Assembly: GCA_032433595.1 (NCBI GenBank)
Contig: JASWJB010000035.1
Coordinates: 124,001-188,000 of the forward strand
DNA length: 64,000 nt
From: Conoideocrella luteorostrata
Lineage: Eukaryota; Ascomycota; Sordariomycetes; Hypocreales; Clavicipitaceae
Direction: 5' to 3'
Part shown: piece after piece, positions 1-11,521 of the stretch
Layout: the number at the start of each line of letters is the position of its first letter
Numbering within the stretch: position 1 is the stretch's first letter
The notes under the pieces: model-generated
What the model saw: the letters and a program-made list of their open reading frames with translations, nothing else
Database searches by the model: none
Told to the model about the DNA's origin: nothing
Program-made: the position numbers and the translations under genes

Positions 1-329
1 ACGACGTTCCAGTCCTCCACGCCAGTTGCTCTAGCCAGCGCGGCGGACAGGATGCGCACGTAGTGGCCTAGCTGGAGGGATTCTTGGCGCGTCGCATCCG
101 TGAGCTTCTGCCGGTGGGCACGCGGGCAGAGCAGCAGGTGGCCGTGGGAGAGGGGCATGATGTCGAGGAAGGCGATGAGGAGGGGCGTGGAGAGGACCAC
201 GAAGGATGCTGGCGTGGTGACATCGGGATCGATCGAGGCGGGGGGGTCAATGGGATCGTATGGCGCGTGGATGGATGGGATTGCGCAGAAAGGGCAGTTC
301 TCGAGGGGCGGAGGCGATGGGTCGAACAT
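1..329 (-). CDS. HIT-domain (histidine triad) protein, 5' part only
   Basis: The reading frame is open from an ATG at 329 leftwards to the window edge, giving 109 codons without a stop. The start shows NCPFCAI, the cysteine-containing N-terminal signature common in HIT-family nucleotide hydrolases and transferases. It is followed by a strand-turn-strand segment with FLDIMPLSHGHLLLCPRAHR, which matches the HIT-fold region ahead of the catalytic triad. The HxHxHxx motif itself would lie beyond the edge, so catalysis cannot be judged. HIT proteins bind nucleotides and cleave nucleotidyl-phosphate bonds; the substrate here is unknown. No intron is needed in the visible part. The family call is fairly firm and the exact subfamily is open. 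Confidence 0.75.
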   Translation of the reverse strand, partial: MFDPSPPPLENCPFCAIPSIHAPYDPIDPPASIDPDVTTPASFVVLSTPLLIAFLDIMPLSHGHLLLCPRAHRQKLTDATRQESLQLGHYVRILSAALARATGVEDWNV

Positions 330-1632
330 TGTGAGGGTGTTGGTGATGCTGTTGTTGGCGTCTTCGTGTTATATAGTTATGATTGACAAATGAGGGTGTG
401 AGGATGAGGAGCAGGAGCTTGGTGCTCCGGGCGGGAGAAGACCAATCGCTTGTGGTGGTTGCAACGATATATATTAATGATGCATAGATTCTTGCTGGAT
501 CTTTTGCTGGGGTTTTTTGTATTAGGAGGAGATGCGTATAGGCTGGAGAGCGCAAACACGGCAAGGCAAGGCACGCGATGGAGTCGTAAATTTGTATGCC
601 GAGGTTGGATGCTGGTGTCTGCCGGCGTAGTGTTGAGTGGAGGTGTGGGTGTGTCTCCCGGCTCCGGTCCAGCGAGCCGGAGTTGCATCGGTCTGAATCA
701 ACGGTACTCCGTACGGAAAACACAGTGAGTTAGTTACCGTCGAGCCGAATTCGGAATACAGGCACATATTTTGCTGAAAGATCAGAGCAGTGTGTATGTA
801 TAGGTGTCGGCGCATAATATATACCATAGCTGAGCCTCCAAAATTAGACTTCACGGCCAATACTACTGTTTTTTGCGTCGGCTTTTACTGAACCTTTACT
901 CGGGACTTTGCTGAGGATCATGGGGGTAATCCGCCCGTGATTTCTGTATCTGTTTTTCTGTATTGTCTCGAGTACAAGTTGCAGTCATCATGCGAGAAAA
1001 TCCAGCTGGCCTTTTGAACTGAACAAACTACGCGGCTTGTGTCCCAAGATTGCAAGGCTTCATCGCCATCTCTCTGGACACTTCGAAGTACGAATCACCT
1101 TTGGAATCCGGCAATTGCAATCGTGTCGCGATTGACCAACTGCCCAGTAAGAGCTGCTTGAGTACCTTTTTGTTGGCTGAGCAGCCAGAGAGCACGGCAG
1201 AGGATCTGGGGGCAAACCAAACGAGTCTACGTGGTACCGTGAAGGTGAATTAAGAGCCCAACAGCTTGAAATCGGTGTCCGGCTCAGTGGAGAGCATGAA
1301 AATGAAAAGGTTAGTACTAGAGTCGTAACACGAAGACGCTGGCTCGCCTGGCCCGAAGAACAAGTGTTTCCAGCTAATTTATTTTATGCTGGACATGGGT
1401 GTGAGTTGAGAAGATATTTATTACTCCGTACAGAACATGGCATGAGCCTACCAGGGGTTCCTTTTCAAACATTCTATACCCGCTCTATCCTGCGCAACAA
1501 ATTTTCTATGTTTATGACACGCCATCCTCCCGCCGGTTGCTCCCTCCGGCCCACTCTTCTGACAGTCATGACGACGAGGAGGAAAAACAAAAAACATTGA
1601 TGATATGGCGATTAGGTGCGCTGTTGATCTTT
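330..1632. other. Intergenic region
   Basis: Between the HIT-gene start and the HET-gene stop I see no convincing gene. Short open frames on both strands lack codon bias and known motifs. Two copies of the dispersed CTCCGTA motif lie here (about 707-713 and 1424-1430). The stretch just above 329 is presumably the HIT promoter. Confidence 0.5.
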
Positions 1633-3369
1633 TCAGGTTCTGCGCCCGGACCATTCAGAAACCAAGCGCCGAAGTCCGCTTCTCTCTGGCTGAAGTGGCC
1701 CAACCTCGTCACCGAAAAGTAGCGCGTACAACATCCTTGGTCCTATATTAATATTATAGGTTGACAGCGATCTCCCTGTATTGCAGCTCGCAGCCTCTTT
1801 CTTGATGTCGTCCCATCTTGGTTTCTCTGTTATATCCCTGATCATAATGGCTGTGCCTGGCGATTCTGCGATTTGGCGGTTCTCGGGCATTACGATTTTC
1901 TTCATCGGACAGCCTTCGATGTGATAGATTAAATTTCCAGTCCTTGCCCCTGGCGGTACGAGTGCAAGTTTATACGGTGTGAAGTTCGAAACGAAAGCAT
2001 TGCTGACAATAGCCAAACGCGGTTCATTCGCCGTAAAGCCAGAGAAAGGTGTTAGGCCCTCGTCGACATGACCCTGGCGTGGCGTGCCTCTGTGGCTCTG
2101 AGATTTTATCCCGTGTTTATCGAGGACACATAACTTTGGTAATTTGTGACGTAGATCTCTAAACACCATGCAGTTTAAAGAGCGATATTCTCGCCCGGCG
2201 TCCTGCAGATGGTCGCCCTTGTATTCATTTTGCATGCGTGCTTGCCACTCATCGTCCACCGTCACTGAAGCCGCTATTTCGCTCATGGTCGGGCCTATGG
2301 CCATGATCCTCCCCAACTGATATGATTTTCGGTGTATTCGACGTTTGCCGGTAGCCCCATCGTCCAGTCCGGAGCGAAACCGGACGACACCTGTAGGTTC
2401 TTCAAGCTTCGCTCCCCCTAGCAAGTTTCGAATTAAGCTGTAGAATTCGATCGGTTCCCTAGGAGGATTGGAAAGAAGCTCGTGGGAATTCACAAAGTCA
2501 ATGGTATCTATCCATACTTCAAAAAGATTTTTCCCATAGTCCATTGGGAAACCGTGGCCGTCAGTTGCCAGCCCAATTAAACCGTAGATTTTATCTCGAG
2601 GATCTTTGCACTCGGCGTTTCGATGAAAATTGAGCAACCATGTCAATGAACACCCTCCATTACACCTATCTTTCTTGGTGAAGTCCAGCCTCGAAAAGGG
2701 ATCACTGTCCGGGGTTATCTGTTGATGTGGCCTCGGTACCGACTTTCTGAGGGTATCCCAATCAACCGCTTCGTCACCTAGACAAACTTCCACTTTGGTA
2801 GCATTTCCTATTTCTTGCACCACCCACATTCGCTTCCAGTATTCCTCCTTGGCAATATTTTTGATGCATTCCCGGAGAGGCCTCACGAACCATTGTTTGG
2901 AACAGTATTTGGCCCCAAGCCAGACAACAACGGTCTTTGCTTGCTGGTAAATACGTTTCATGCACAGTAGCTGTTGATTCTTCTCGGAAATGTTTTTTTG
3001 GTCGATTGATATAGCATCGATCCAGAGAGGCTTAGCCTTCCGGTGTTTACGAAAGTAATCCATGCCGTCCCAAAGATTTTTCGTGATGGGCAGCCTAACC
3101 CCATTGACGATAATGGTTTTTTGGATCGATTCATCGCCCCAGCGGTAGGATACCGCGTCGAACTCTGGGAGGTCTCCTAATGATACTCTCTCGAGCTGGC
3201 AAACGAGAAGTTCGTCGGTGCCCAACTCTGGCTCGATTTTCAAGAGGCGTATACTGCCTGTTGAGGTCCCTAATGGTAGGCTAGCATATGGCTCAGAAAT
3301 ACCTTGACCGTGTTTGCGAAAGAGGGTGGATAGACTTGAGTCCGGTAGATGCATGGTAGATCGATTCAT
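1633..3369 (-). CDS. Heterokaryon incompatibility (HET) domain protein
   Basis: This is a single-exon frame of 578 codons. Residues about 70-155 carry the HET signature: DAVSYRWGD near residue 71, then PLWIDAISIDQKN around 115-126, then a helix with EKNQQL and MKRIYQQAKTVVVWLG. HET proteins take part in vegetative incompatibility, where recognition of a non-self partner triggers growth arrest or death of the fused cell. The C-terminal 400 residues match nothing I recognise; there are no NACHT, WD40 or ankyrin repeats, so it is a stand-alone HET protein of ordinary length. ATG 3369 is the first in frame; a second, MHLPDSS, lies a few codons in. A small unseen intron near the 3' end cannot be excluded. 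No paired effector is visible beside it. Confidence 0.88.
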   Translation of the reverse strand: MNRSTMHLPDSSLSTLFRKHGQGISEPYASLPLGTSTGSIRLLKIEPELGTDELLVCQLERVSLGDLPEFDAVSYRWGDESIQKTIIVNGVRLPITKNLWDGMDYFRKHRKAKPLWIDAISIDQKNISEKNQQLLCMKRIYQQAKTVVVWLGAKYCSKQWFVRPLRECIKNIAKEEYWKRMWVVQEIGNATKVEVCLGDEAVDWDTLRKSVPRPHQQITPDSDPFSRLDFTKKDRCNGGCSLTWLLNFHRNAECKDPRDKIYGLIGLATDGHGFPMDYGKNLFEVWIDTIDFVNSHELLSNPPREPIEFYSLIRNLLGGAKLEEPTGVVRFRSGLDDGATGKRRIHRKSYQLGRIMAIGPTMSEIAASVTVDDEWQARMQNEYKGDHLQDAGREYRSLNCMVFRDLRHKLPKLCVLDKHGIKSQSHRGTPRQGHVDEGLTPFSGFTANEPRLAIVSNAFVSNFTPYKLALVPPGARTGNLIYHIEGCPMKKIVMPENRQIAESPGTAIMIRDITEKPRWDDIKKEAASCNTGRSLSTYNINIGPRMLYALLFGDEVGPLQPERSGLRRLVSEWSGRRT

Positions 3370-5200
3370 GGTGGGCAGGCGGTGATAATGTGGTAAATCG
3401 ACGAGGTTGTTGGTGATTCAAATCCGGTAGAGGCAGAAGAGAGGGACGTATGACGCAAGGTGAATGACTACTACATATATGCCTAAGCCTGTAAATAAGG
3501 CTGGACAGGGCTTGACGCTCGCCACCTTTTACTCGGAGGTGTGCTCATATGAGGTACTCAAGTACATAAGCAGCTGTATCCTTACTATATAAAGCAGCCC
3601 GCGAAGCATCCATGAACCATCGAAAGGTCGTGCGTATCAGCCCATTGTGCGCACCAACCAGCATGTATCACTGGCATCATCAGTTGAACCCGCTGGATAC
3701 AGCTGCGGTAAAGGCAAAACCATCACTTCACCCTGTGATCGATAATTTGCAGGGCATGGGTGTCGCATCTAACCAGATGGGCACGAGGCTGAACCCCTCA
3801 ACGGGACATAGGCAGCAGCACTCTCAACGTATGTTGACAGATCGACGGATGGCTTGACATGTTATTGACTGCAAAACAGCTTGGCATCCTGGCGCCCCGA
3901 ATTTTCTCGTCTGACTATTGGTGTGCTGCTGATGATGACAACGGGTGGCTTTGGACCCATTGATTCGAGACTCAGAGCCGGAGCTGACAAGTATGTGGAA
4001 ATAACTTGTCGTACCGTACGTAGGGGCGTCTCGATATCATCCCCAACAGCCTGTTGGGGCGTCGATATCTTATTACTCGCTTATTGGGTTACGAGGGCCG
4101 AAATCTTTCGGAAACTTCTGACGGAGCTGTCGATGTGATACTACTCATCTTGACATGATGGTGCCGAACGTGACAGAATGCTACTGATGGTGACGGAATT
4201 TGCTGATGTCGACTGAATGCCACGGATGTTGAGAAAATGCTACTAATCTTAGTGCATCTAGCCAACTTATCCCTGTTGGATTGTGCTTGATGCCGGGCCG
4301 TGGTCGTGCTCGGGTCGTTGTTCAGGGCCTAACTGAGGGTCTTGGTGGTTAGAATGTCCTGGCCCTGGGGGGTTTGAAGGTGGGATTTGAAGGGTTTGCT
4401 AGGGAACCTTGGCTTAGAGGCCAGGTAAGTAGATATGTTATTGAGTTGGGCAAGTCGTATGCTAAATTTGACTTGCGGCTGCTTATAATTTGACCCGGCA
4501 TAGACTTGCGATCGACCTGCAAAAAAATAAATAAAAATAAAAAATAAAAATAAAAAAACGGATGCCTAATCCTTGGAAGACCCAATTTAGACGTTTAGGA
4601 TATTATCTGTTTTCATCGCGCATATAACGACAGTTAATCACATTTTGCGACTATATAATAAATGCTGAGGTAATGAACAGACGCTGGGTAGGTGGGCCTA
4701 CGGTCAACTGTCAGCCCCCAGCACCCACTGGGCCACAAGAAGTATTACAGGAGAAGGTCTCAGTGCTGTAGGAAGTAGAAAAGGAACCTGAAGGCCTGGC
4801 AAGTCGGAGGCATTCGGACACAAGGCGGGCTGTAAGCCACATCACAGAGACCTCGAACTGCTAAGCGGTCGCCAAAAAAAAAAGCGATAGGTTAGTTAAC
4901 GAGTAACCGACTGCCTAGGCATTCCGTAGTCTATGGTAGGTAGTTGGACGTGCTAGCCAATAGGGCGATGACAAATGCTGCCTGACAAATTAGTCACTTT
5001 CCCGACAACACCCCGCTATCCGTCCCCTGGTCGCTCCCGATTGTCGTCCACGGCATGCCGACCTCGGATTACAAAAAAGTTACAAGAGACAGCCACCTGC
5101 AGAACGAACCCTCCAACCCTCACCACATCGCGCATTCCGTCTCTTGGTCTTCGATTATCGCATCACATCAACTCCTATTCGGCAAATAATAACCGTCGCA
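3370..5200. other. Intergenic region, with low-complexity A-rich tract
   Basis: No supported gene. Open frames at 3612-3857 and 3881-4138 lack family resemblance. The region contains a degenerate ~20-bp tandem repeat (4136-4255, listed separately) and an A-rich tract of AAAAATAAA-like units at about 4520-4558. That tract could be a microsatellite or an old poly(A) remnant, but I see no element body beside it. The last few hundred bases are the DRE2 promoter and 5' UTR. Confidence 0.5.
4136..4255. repeat. Degenerate tandem repeat, ~20-bp period
   Basis: About six diverged units follow one another, for example TGATACTACTCATCTTGACA (4136-4155), GAATGCTACTGATGGTGACG (4176-4195) and GAATGCCACGGATGTTGAGA (4215-4234). 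Spacing is 19-21 bp and units share the pattern GAATGCTACTGATNTTGAC. It looks like an old minisatellite. No coding or regulatory role is visible. Confidence 0.6.
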
Positions 5201-6159
5201 ATGGCCCCTTCTACCGTTCTCATCGACACGACGGCAGATTTTGCGCCTGCCCCCCCAGTGGCGACCCCCACGAAGCGCAACCTGCTACTGGCCCCGCCGT
5301 CAGTCGCCGCCCACGAGGAAAAACTTCGAGACATCTTCACGGCCTTTGATCGCTCCAACACTGATTTGCAGATGCTTGACCGGCTGTCTGCCGGGTTTGT
5401 GTCCCTCCCCGCTGTCACGTATGATCTGGTACTCGTCCTCACGAGCGCTGATGGCTCTCGCGGCGCCGAGTTCTCGCAGTTGCTGAACCGTCACCTTTTC
5501 ACAACGCTTGTACCTGCGATGAAAGTCGGTGGCAGGTTGCAGTTTCAGGATGGATACCACGGAGACACAGAGTCAAAGGAGGCTATTCTGGCAGGCTTGA
5601 TTGCCAAGGATGGCGCCTTTGAGAAGCAGGAGGAGGAAGAGGTTGTCATTCCGCTGCGGTTCGGCAAAAAGAAGAGCCAGCCTGCTGTGCCCGCCCCGAA
5701 ATTTGACTTTAACAACCTGGATGAAGATGATGACGATTTGATTGACGAGGATGATCTGCTGGGCGAAGATGACCTCAAGCGACGACCTCAAGCACGTATG
5801 TTCCCAGCATCCAAACCCTCTCACTACTTTCTGATTAATTGCATGCTAAACGTGCCTTAGCTACAAACTGCCAGCCCCAGAAGCGCCGTCGGCCCTGCAA
5901 GGACTGCACTTGCGGCCTGGCCGCCAAGTTCGAAGCCGAAGAGAAAGACAGACGAGCGCAGGCCAATGCAGGCATTGAGGCGATCAAGCTCGACTCAAAC
6001 GATTTGAACGAGTTGGATTTCACTGTCAAGGGCAAGACAGGCTCATGCAACAACTGCTCCCTGGGAGATGCCTTTAGGTGCTCGACGTGCCCATATATAG
6101 GAATGCCAGCATTCAAGCCCGGCGAGGAGGTGCGCATTCTGAACGAGGTGCAGCTGTAA
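5201..6159 (+). CDS. DRE2: Fe-S cluster assembly protein Dre2 (anamorsin/CIAPIN1)
   Basis: Two exons, 5201-5795 and 5861-6159, join in phase across a 65-nt intron (GTATGT...TTAG) to give 297 residues. The N-terminal part (about 20-150) is the degenerate methyltransferase-like domain of the family. A linker rich in Asp follows. The C-terminal CIAPIN1 domain has both cluster motifs intact: C202-x8-C211-x2-C214-x-C216 and the twin CX2C motif C261-x2-C264 and C272-x2-C275, ending in [13 protein letters not shown]. With the diflavin reductase Tah18, Dre2 feeds electrons to the cytosolic iron-sulfur assembly (CIA) pathway. The start at 5201 gives the expected N-terminus. RPB12 lies downstream on the same strand. 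Confidence 0.96.
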
Positions 6160-6839
6160 AGGGCGCTGATACGACGAGCATCAAAGATGGCAATGATACC
6201 AGGAATGAATACAAGCTGGACGGGAAATATCCGAAAACTTACTCATGGAAGTGGCGTTTGGCGTTGACATGGCTTGGCTTGGGCTTGGCCGGGGGAGTTA
6301 TAGATTTGGAATGGCGGTGAAATCTGGCTGTTTGCCATGAGCAGGCGACAACCGCAGAATTGATTCGTTTTATATTTTTATCATATCTGGTTCGTATGCT
6401 ACATGGTTTTGGTGTGCTCAGCTGCGATGGCGCGGCGGCGATTGCTGGATGTGGCATAGCGTAGAGTTCACAAGTTGCCAGAACGCAGTGCAAGCAAATA
6501 ACACAAGTACAAATTCAAGATGTCCAAGTAAGACATTATAGTAGTTTGCGCAACCCAACCTTCTGTCTTGTAGTTACTTGCAGTCCTGTAACTGGTACTC
6601 TGTATAAATAGTTCACCGTTCCCAACCCAGTCAGCGCCACTCCCAAAAATCCAGCACACCGCCAAATTCTGCCTGACAAAAATCTTCCCCACCACACTCC
6701 CATCTTCTTTTGCATCGCCGGTGCAAACCTCCACTACCACGACCCTTCCGCTCCCACGACTCTCTCGCTCCCACGACCGTCTCTGCGCCCATCACACCCA
6801 CGAACAGACAAACAACGCAGAATACTAAAAGCGCCCGAA
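6160..6839. other. Intergenic region between DRE2 and RPB12
   Basis: This stretch holds the DRE2 3' UTR and the RPB12 promoter. The last 150 bases before 6840 are rich in C and A with CCACCAC and CACGACC runs, as in many fungal 5' UTRs. No further gene is seen. Confidence 0.5.
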
Positions 6840-7134
6840 ATGCCCCGCGAGGAATACCAAGTCCCTACTGGCGGTGCCGCCGCCGCCGCCCGCGGCAACA
6901 CTCGCGACGACCACTCCTCCCGCTCCGTCATGACCTATCTGTGCGGCGACTGCGGCAGCAGCGTCACCCTGGGGAAGGATGCGCTGGTGGCTTGTCCGCA
7001 TTGTGCGGGGCGAGTGCTCTACAAGGAGAGAACAAAGAGGTATGCCGTGACGCGGGAACACTGCGTTCAGAGCGAAGCATGAACGGAAAAGACTGACCTT
7101 GTTGCTTAGAATGGTGCAATTTGAGGCTCGATGA
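6840..7134 (+). CDS. RPB12: RNA polymerase I/II/III subunit RPABC4 (Rpb12)
   Basis: Exons 6840-7039 and 7110-7134 flank a 70-nt intron (GTATGC...TTAG) that splits an Arg codon, giving 74 residues. Without the intron the frame runs into an unrelated tail; with it the protein ends in RTKRMVQFEAR, the universal Rpb12 C-terminus. The zinc ribbon is complete: C35-x2-C38 (CGDC) and C52-x2-C55 (CPHC). The length is close to the 70 residues of yeast Rpb12, with a short Ala-rich N-terminal extension. This subunit is shared by all three nuclear RNA polymerases and is needed for their assembly. It is convergent with NPA3, 261 bp away. Confidence 0.96.
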
Positions 7135-7395
7135 TTGTGTTGGTGGATATGCGGATATGCCGATACGCAGATAGGGCTTTTTCATTTATGGTGTTGCAGG
7201 AGTTTTGGACAGAATATACAATGGGGCGAAGAGGCATAACAACATGAAGGTTTGGGGTGTGGTATCAATTTTTTTTTTGAAATTCTTTTTTGCTATAATC
7301 CCTAGAAAAGAACATTATCCATGCATATGTGCATTGCAACCTGCAACTCCGTGGTGTTTTTTGATGTTGTAATCCGGTCAAGTATGCGACAATGC

Positions 7396-8615
7396 CTACC
7401 TCTGCTTGTGCAGATACTTTGCAAAACTGGCATCCGCCAGTATAGAGTCCTCATTATCACCCATCGCAGCCTGATATCTCTCCTGCAAGCCCTCCTTGGC
7501 AGCCTCTTCGTCTGAATCTTCATCGTCATCATCACTTGCGACCTCGAGATCTGAGTCCCCCGCATCACCTGGCTGGGCTGGTGCCTGCCCTTGTCCAACA
7601 TTCATACCTTGCATCATCTTGTCCAGCTCCTTATCCCGTGACGTCTTCTTCTGCTCCTCCCTGTCCCGCCGTCTCCTCTCCAGCTCGGGCAAGTAGTCTC
7701 TCAAAAACTCCTGCTTCTTCTCCTCCACGGCCTCGAAGAACTCATCCACGCCGTTTCCTAGTCGCGAACTCACACCCACCATGCTCAAATGCGAATAAAA
7801 CTCCTCCAGCATCAAACTCATGCTGTTTAGCAAACTGCCCATGTAGCCACTCCCACCGTGCCCGCCGCCCTCCACGCCACCCAGCTCGTCAGACTCCTCA
7901 TCCCGACGGAGGGCATCCTGAAACGCCTCGAAATCAGTCATCCACTCCTTCGCAAATGCCGCATCCTTGACATCTGTCTTGTTGAACACCAGAATCATGG
8001 GTAGTTTCGTCTTGTACAAGATGGAACACGCATAGAGCATGTTAGACATGAAGGTTGAAGTTGAGGCCGTTCTCGGCGTGTCAATCACGTACGCAATCAC
8101 CGTGGGGAACGAAGAAGCTAGCGATTCGAGGAGAATGGTCCCCGAGGCGGACCATACAAACGCCTCGATCTGGCCCGGCGTGTCGACAATGATGCGATCG
8201 ATCGGCTTCCGGTCGGGCTTTTCGGCGTCGGGCTTGGCGCGCTTTTCTAAAAGATCAACGATCTGGTCGACTTTGGTGGCGAATAGATTGAGGGATGTGA
8301 GGATGCCGCCGTTGGGTCCGAGGTTGTACTGTTTCATGACCTCTTCGTAATTGACTGAGTCGCGGATGTCGATGTTGGGGTCGAAGGGCAGGTTGAGAAC
8401 CGCGGGATCAAGGTTGATAACGTATGGGGGCTGGTTTTTGCTGTGAAGATGGGCGTTGATGCGCTGCATGAATGTCGTTTTGCCGGAGCCTGGAAGACAA
8501 ATTATTATGTTAGAAACTGGAATTGAGCTGTCAGGGCAGACGATTGATGTTACTGACCTGCCATGCCGACACAGACAATGGCCACCGGCGGCGATTCTTC
8601 GCCTGAGGATGACAT
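7396..8615 (-). CDS. NPA3: GPN-loop GTPase 1 (Npa3/XAB1)
   Basis: Exon 1 is 8558-8615 and exon 2 is 7396-8489, separated by a 68-nt intron (GTCAGT...CCAG) that splits a Gly codon; the product is 383 residues. Splicing creates the P-loop GMAGSGKT at about residues 17-24, followed by MQRINAHL, the LDPAV element, DTPGQIE (G3) and VFNKTD (G4). The C-terminus is charged, with a coiled-coil segment ([12 protein letters not shown]) and an acidic stretch. The GPN motif that names the family should lie in the switch region; the visible LGPNGG provides it. Npa3 is needed for assembly and nuclear import of RNA polymerase II. A possible 5' UTR intron acceptor (CCACAG) sits just upstream of the ATG. Confidence 0.95.
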
Positions 8616-9165
8616 GGCGATGCCTGTGGATTAGACGTATGAGATTGCACAGTGACGGGTGTATGCGCGACGGAAGTTGCAGTCAAGAAGTTGTCGCGAA
8701 GATGGCCGCTTGTAGAGATTCTTAAAAAAGTTTGGGTCCGAAAATTTGGGAGTGTCGTCAGAGCTGCCCCGCTTACAGTAAGTAGTGTTTGGAGCTCCAG
8801 ATATCACACACCCCGCCACGCTTTGGTGGGATGTTGCGCACCTGAGTAAGCCAAGCAGCAAACTATTAGGTACATTGGATGTATGTGCAGATTCGAGATG
8901 CATGCACCTGCACACAACGTGGCTGTCATGTACATTCGAATACATTCGCATTAGGTCACCTTTGCAGGCTTTTCAAAATGAGAAAAATGGGTTTCATTAG
9001 ACCACAGACTGCCTATGGCGGACGCCTCTATGCGCTGCACTTACGGATCATACGGATAGAACATACTCGTGCTACCACCAATAGCTCCAGTGTAACTCAA
9101 TCATTGGCAAATGACATTACATCACCAGTATCTTTTCTGCAATTTCCCCCGATTCCTCATAGCGC
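8616..9165. other. Intergenic region between NPA3 and the ChAP gene
   Basis: Contains the NPA3 promoter (just above 8615) and the 3' flank of the ChAP gene (below 9166). Short frames on the plus strand show no family features. Confidence 0.45.
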
Positions 9166-11521
9166 CTAGCCCTCGGTACCACTGCTTCGAAACGTAGCAC
9201 ATAGAGCCGCGTAGTGATGCGTCAAGTCTAACACATTTTGAGGCAGGCTTGTAGCCTGGATGATGCTTCTGACCTTGACTGCGCCCTCGTCCTCAATCAA
9301 CGTGCGAATCGTGTGCAGGAGCTCGGGGCTAAACTCGCTATACCAACGGTACTGCCAAGTGACCAGCCGTATGACAGCTGCAACGGTGTCCCTGGTGTTT
9401 TTCGTCTTTTCAAAGACTCGAAGCACGCCGGCGAGCGACTTGGGGCTAAATCGAAGGGACAAACATGCTCTGTATGCCTCAACGGCCTCATCAAAATGCT
9501 GCAAGCGTTCGGCGAGGGCGCCCAGAATCTCCCATTCTTCAGCAGATTTCTTATACTGCATTTGCTGTGCACGATACTGAGCCATTTGCGTGCGCCAGAT
9601 GGTGTATACGCGCAGGTCTTCGTATAGAACCATGAATAAGCTGTCAAGCCAACGCTCACAAAGCCGTTTGGTGTTTAGCTTTGACAGATGCTCGTCGTTT
9701 TGAGTGGTCTGCTTTCTGAATTAGAAAATGCAACGTCTGCGTGTGACATAAATCTCTCTCTCAATGTCATTCAACTTACATTGTCAGTATCAGCCTTGAC
9801 TACCTTGGGATCAATGGTATGAGAAGGCTTCTCTACACTGGCGTCTTCTCCATTGGCACCCAAGGCGTCCGTCGGCGTTGATTTCTTCTCAGCTGACTTC
9901 TCAGCATTCTCCTGCTCTTCCTCTTCCTCTGACTCATCGTCTCCATTGGTTGTCGGGGCAGGTGTTCCTCGTAGACCATCGGTGCTGGGGTTTCGTTTCA
10001 ATGGGACTGAATGCGATGTGTCTTGCTTCTCCGTTCGGTACTCGTCCTCCATGACGAACACGTTGCTTCTAATCTTCAGCAGCTGGTCCCAACCGATCTT
10101 GGCAGTCATTTCCGTGAGAATCTTGTATGCTTCCTTGAACGTGCCGCGATAGCCCGCAGCTCTTAGGCCCAGCAGGCTGGCATCGACCTGTTCTGAAAAC
10201 CGGGAATCCGGCTCGCTGTCGATTTCGTCGAGCCTTGTTTCCGGAAGTATTGGCAAATGTACCTCTCTGGGCTCAGGCATGGTTGGCGTATCTTTATCCT
10301 GATAAGTGAACATGGGGCATGAGTTCAAAGTCGTGAGAGCATGCTCCCAGTCTTCCATGGCGAGATAAACCTGTGCAAGTCTTGCCCAAGTGCCGAACTC
10401 GCTGGGTGCTGCAATCGTACTGCGGTCGGCACAGCCAAGAGCCAGTTTCAACCTCTCATCTCTCAGCTCTGGAGTCTCTGCTTTTTGTGCCTTCTTAAGC
10501 AAGAATTCTGCTTGAGTATCAAGCATCACGTAATCGACAGGAGTCTCTTGGAGCGACTGATAGAGGTTCTTGACACCAGAGACTTCCTCGTTGCCCATAA
10601 ACATGACTTTTGACAACAGCGAGGAGACTTCAATGCTTTGTGTCCGTAGCTTTTCGAAGATGTTGATTCCGGAGGCGTAACGACCAGTGGTCTCGAGGTA
10701 TTTGAGCAGTCCGGTAGTAAGATGGTTTGATACATTGGTTGGTACTTGAACAACTGAGTCCGATCCTAGTTGCCAACCTCTGAAGAAAAGCTGCTCGGCA
10801 GCGTTCAAGAATCGCTGTTCTGTCTCGGTGTTGGTGATGGGGTTAAATCTCCTGACGCCCATGATCTTCCGAATCGTCTCGCCGCTGCCGTCATCGGCGT
10901 AGGAATATGCCCTCAAAACGCTACACAAGTACGTTTCTAGCCACAGCTCGTCAGACGCCTTGCGTTTCTCGCCTCGTTCGTCGACGCAATAGCTCTCTAC
11001 GGTGCCCGGGATTGAGACATGTACACGCATGTCCAACCGAGAAAACGCATTGTAGCAGCTATCCGCATAATCATTAGCCGGAGAAATGTATTGAATCATG
11101 CAGTGTATCTGCCTTCAAGCATACCAGTATACTCCTTCGACAATCTTGGAGGTAGCATTGGCACCATTGTCCTTGTAGGTGAGGGTGTTAATGTACGCAG
11201 CTAGGCTGGCTGAGGATGATGCGTCGACACCCGTGACATGATGATAGATGCCAGTCTATGTTATTTGTCAAATTATGCCCTTGAAAAATATTTTTTAATT
11301 CGTGAGAAGCTCTCCTACTTGTTTCGCTGTGTTGCGCACACCTTGCTTCAAAAGATGGACCAAGTCGGGTGGACCAAGCTCTCGAAGAGCCACGAGCGAT
11401 TCGGTTCTGGCATCGATAGATTCATGGAGAACCTCCTCGGTGACCCTGAGGCAGCATCAGTATTCGTGAGAACGTGGGGAATACCAGCCAATTCTTACTC
11501 AGGCACACTCGGGGCGACCAT
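9166..11521 (-). CDS. BUD7: Chs5-Arf1-binding protein (exomer ChAP, BUD7/BCH1 type)
   Basis: Five exons fit in phase: 11499-11521, 11319-11445, 11125-11255, 9780-11058 and 9166-9711, giving 701 residues, near the 720-750 of yeast Bud7/Bch1. Diagnostic stretches are RELGPPDLVHLLKQ, then TGIYHHVTGVDASSSAS in exon 3, FSRLDMRVHVSIPGTVESY in exon 4, and KRLCERWLDSLFMVLYEDLR in exon 5. TPR-like helices fill the middle and the C-terminus; a Glu/Ser-rich linker sits near the exon 4/5 border. ChAPs join Chs5 to form exomer, the trans-Golgi coat that exports chitin synthase and other cargo to the plasma membrane. The last intron uses an AG four bases after an earlier AG; only the second keeps the frame. 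The short first exon (MVAPSVPE) is the least certain part. Confidence 0.92.

Noticed and set aside
4520..4558. A-rich tract as a retrotransposon poly(A) tail
   Set aside because: No element body, target-site duplication or reverse-transcriptase similarity lies next to it; a plain microsatellite explains it.
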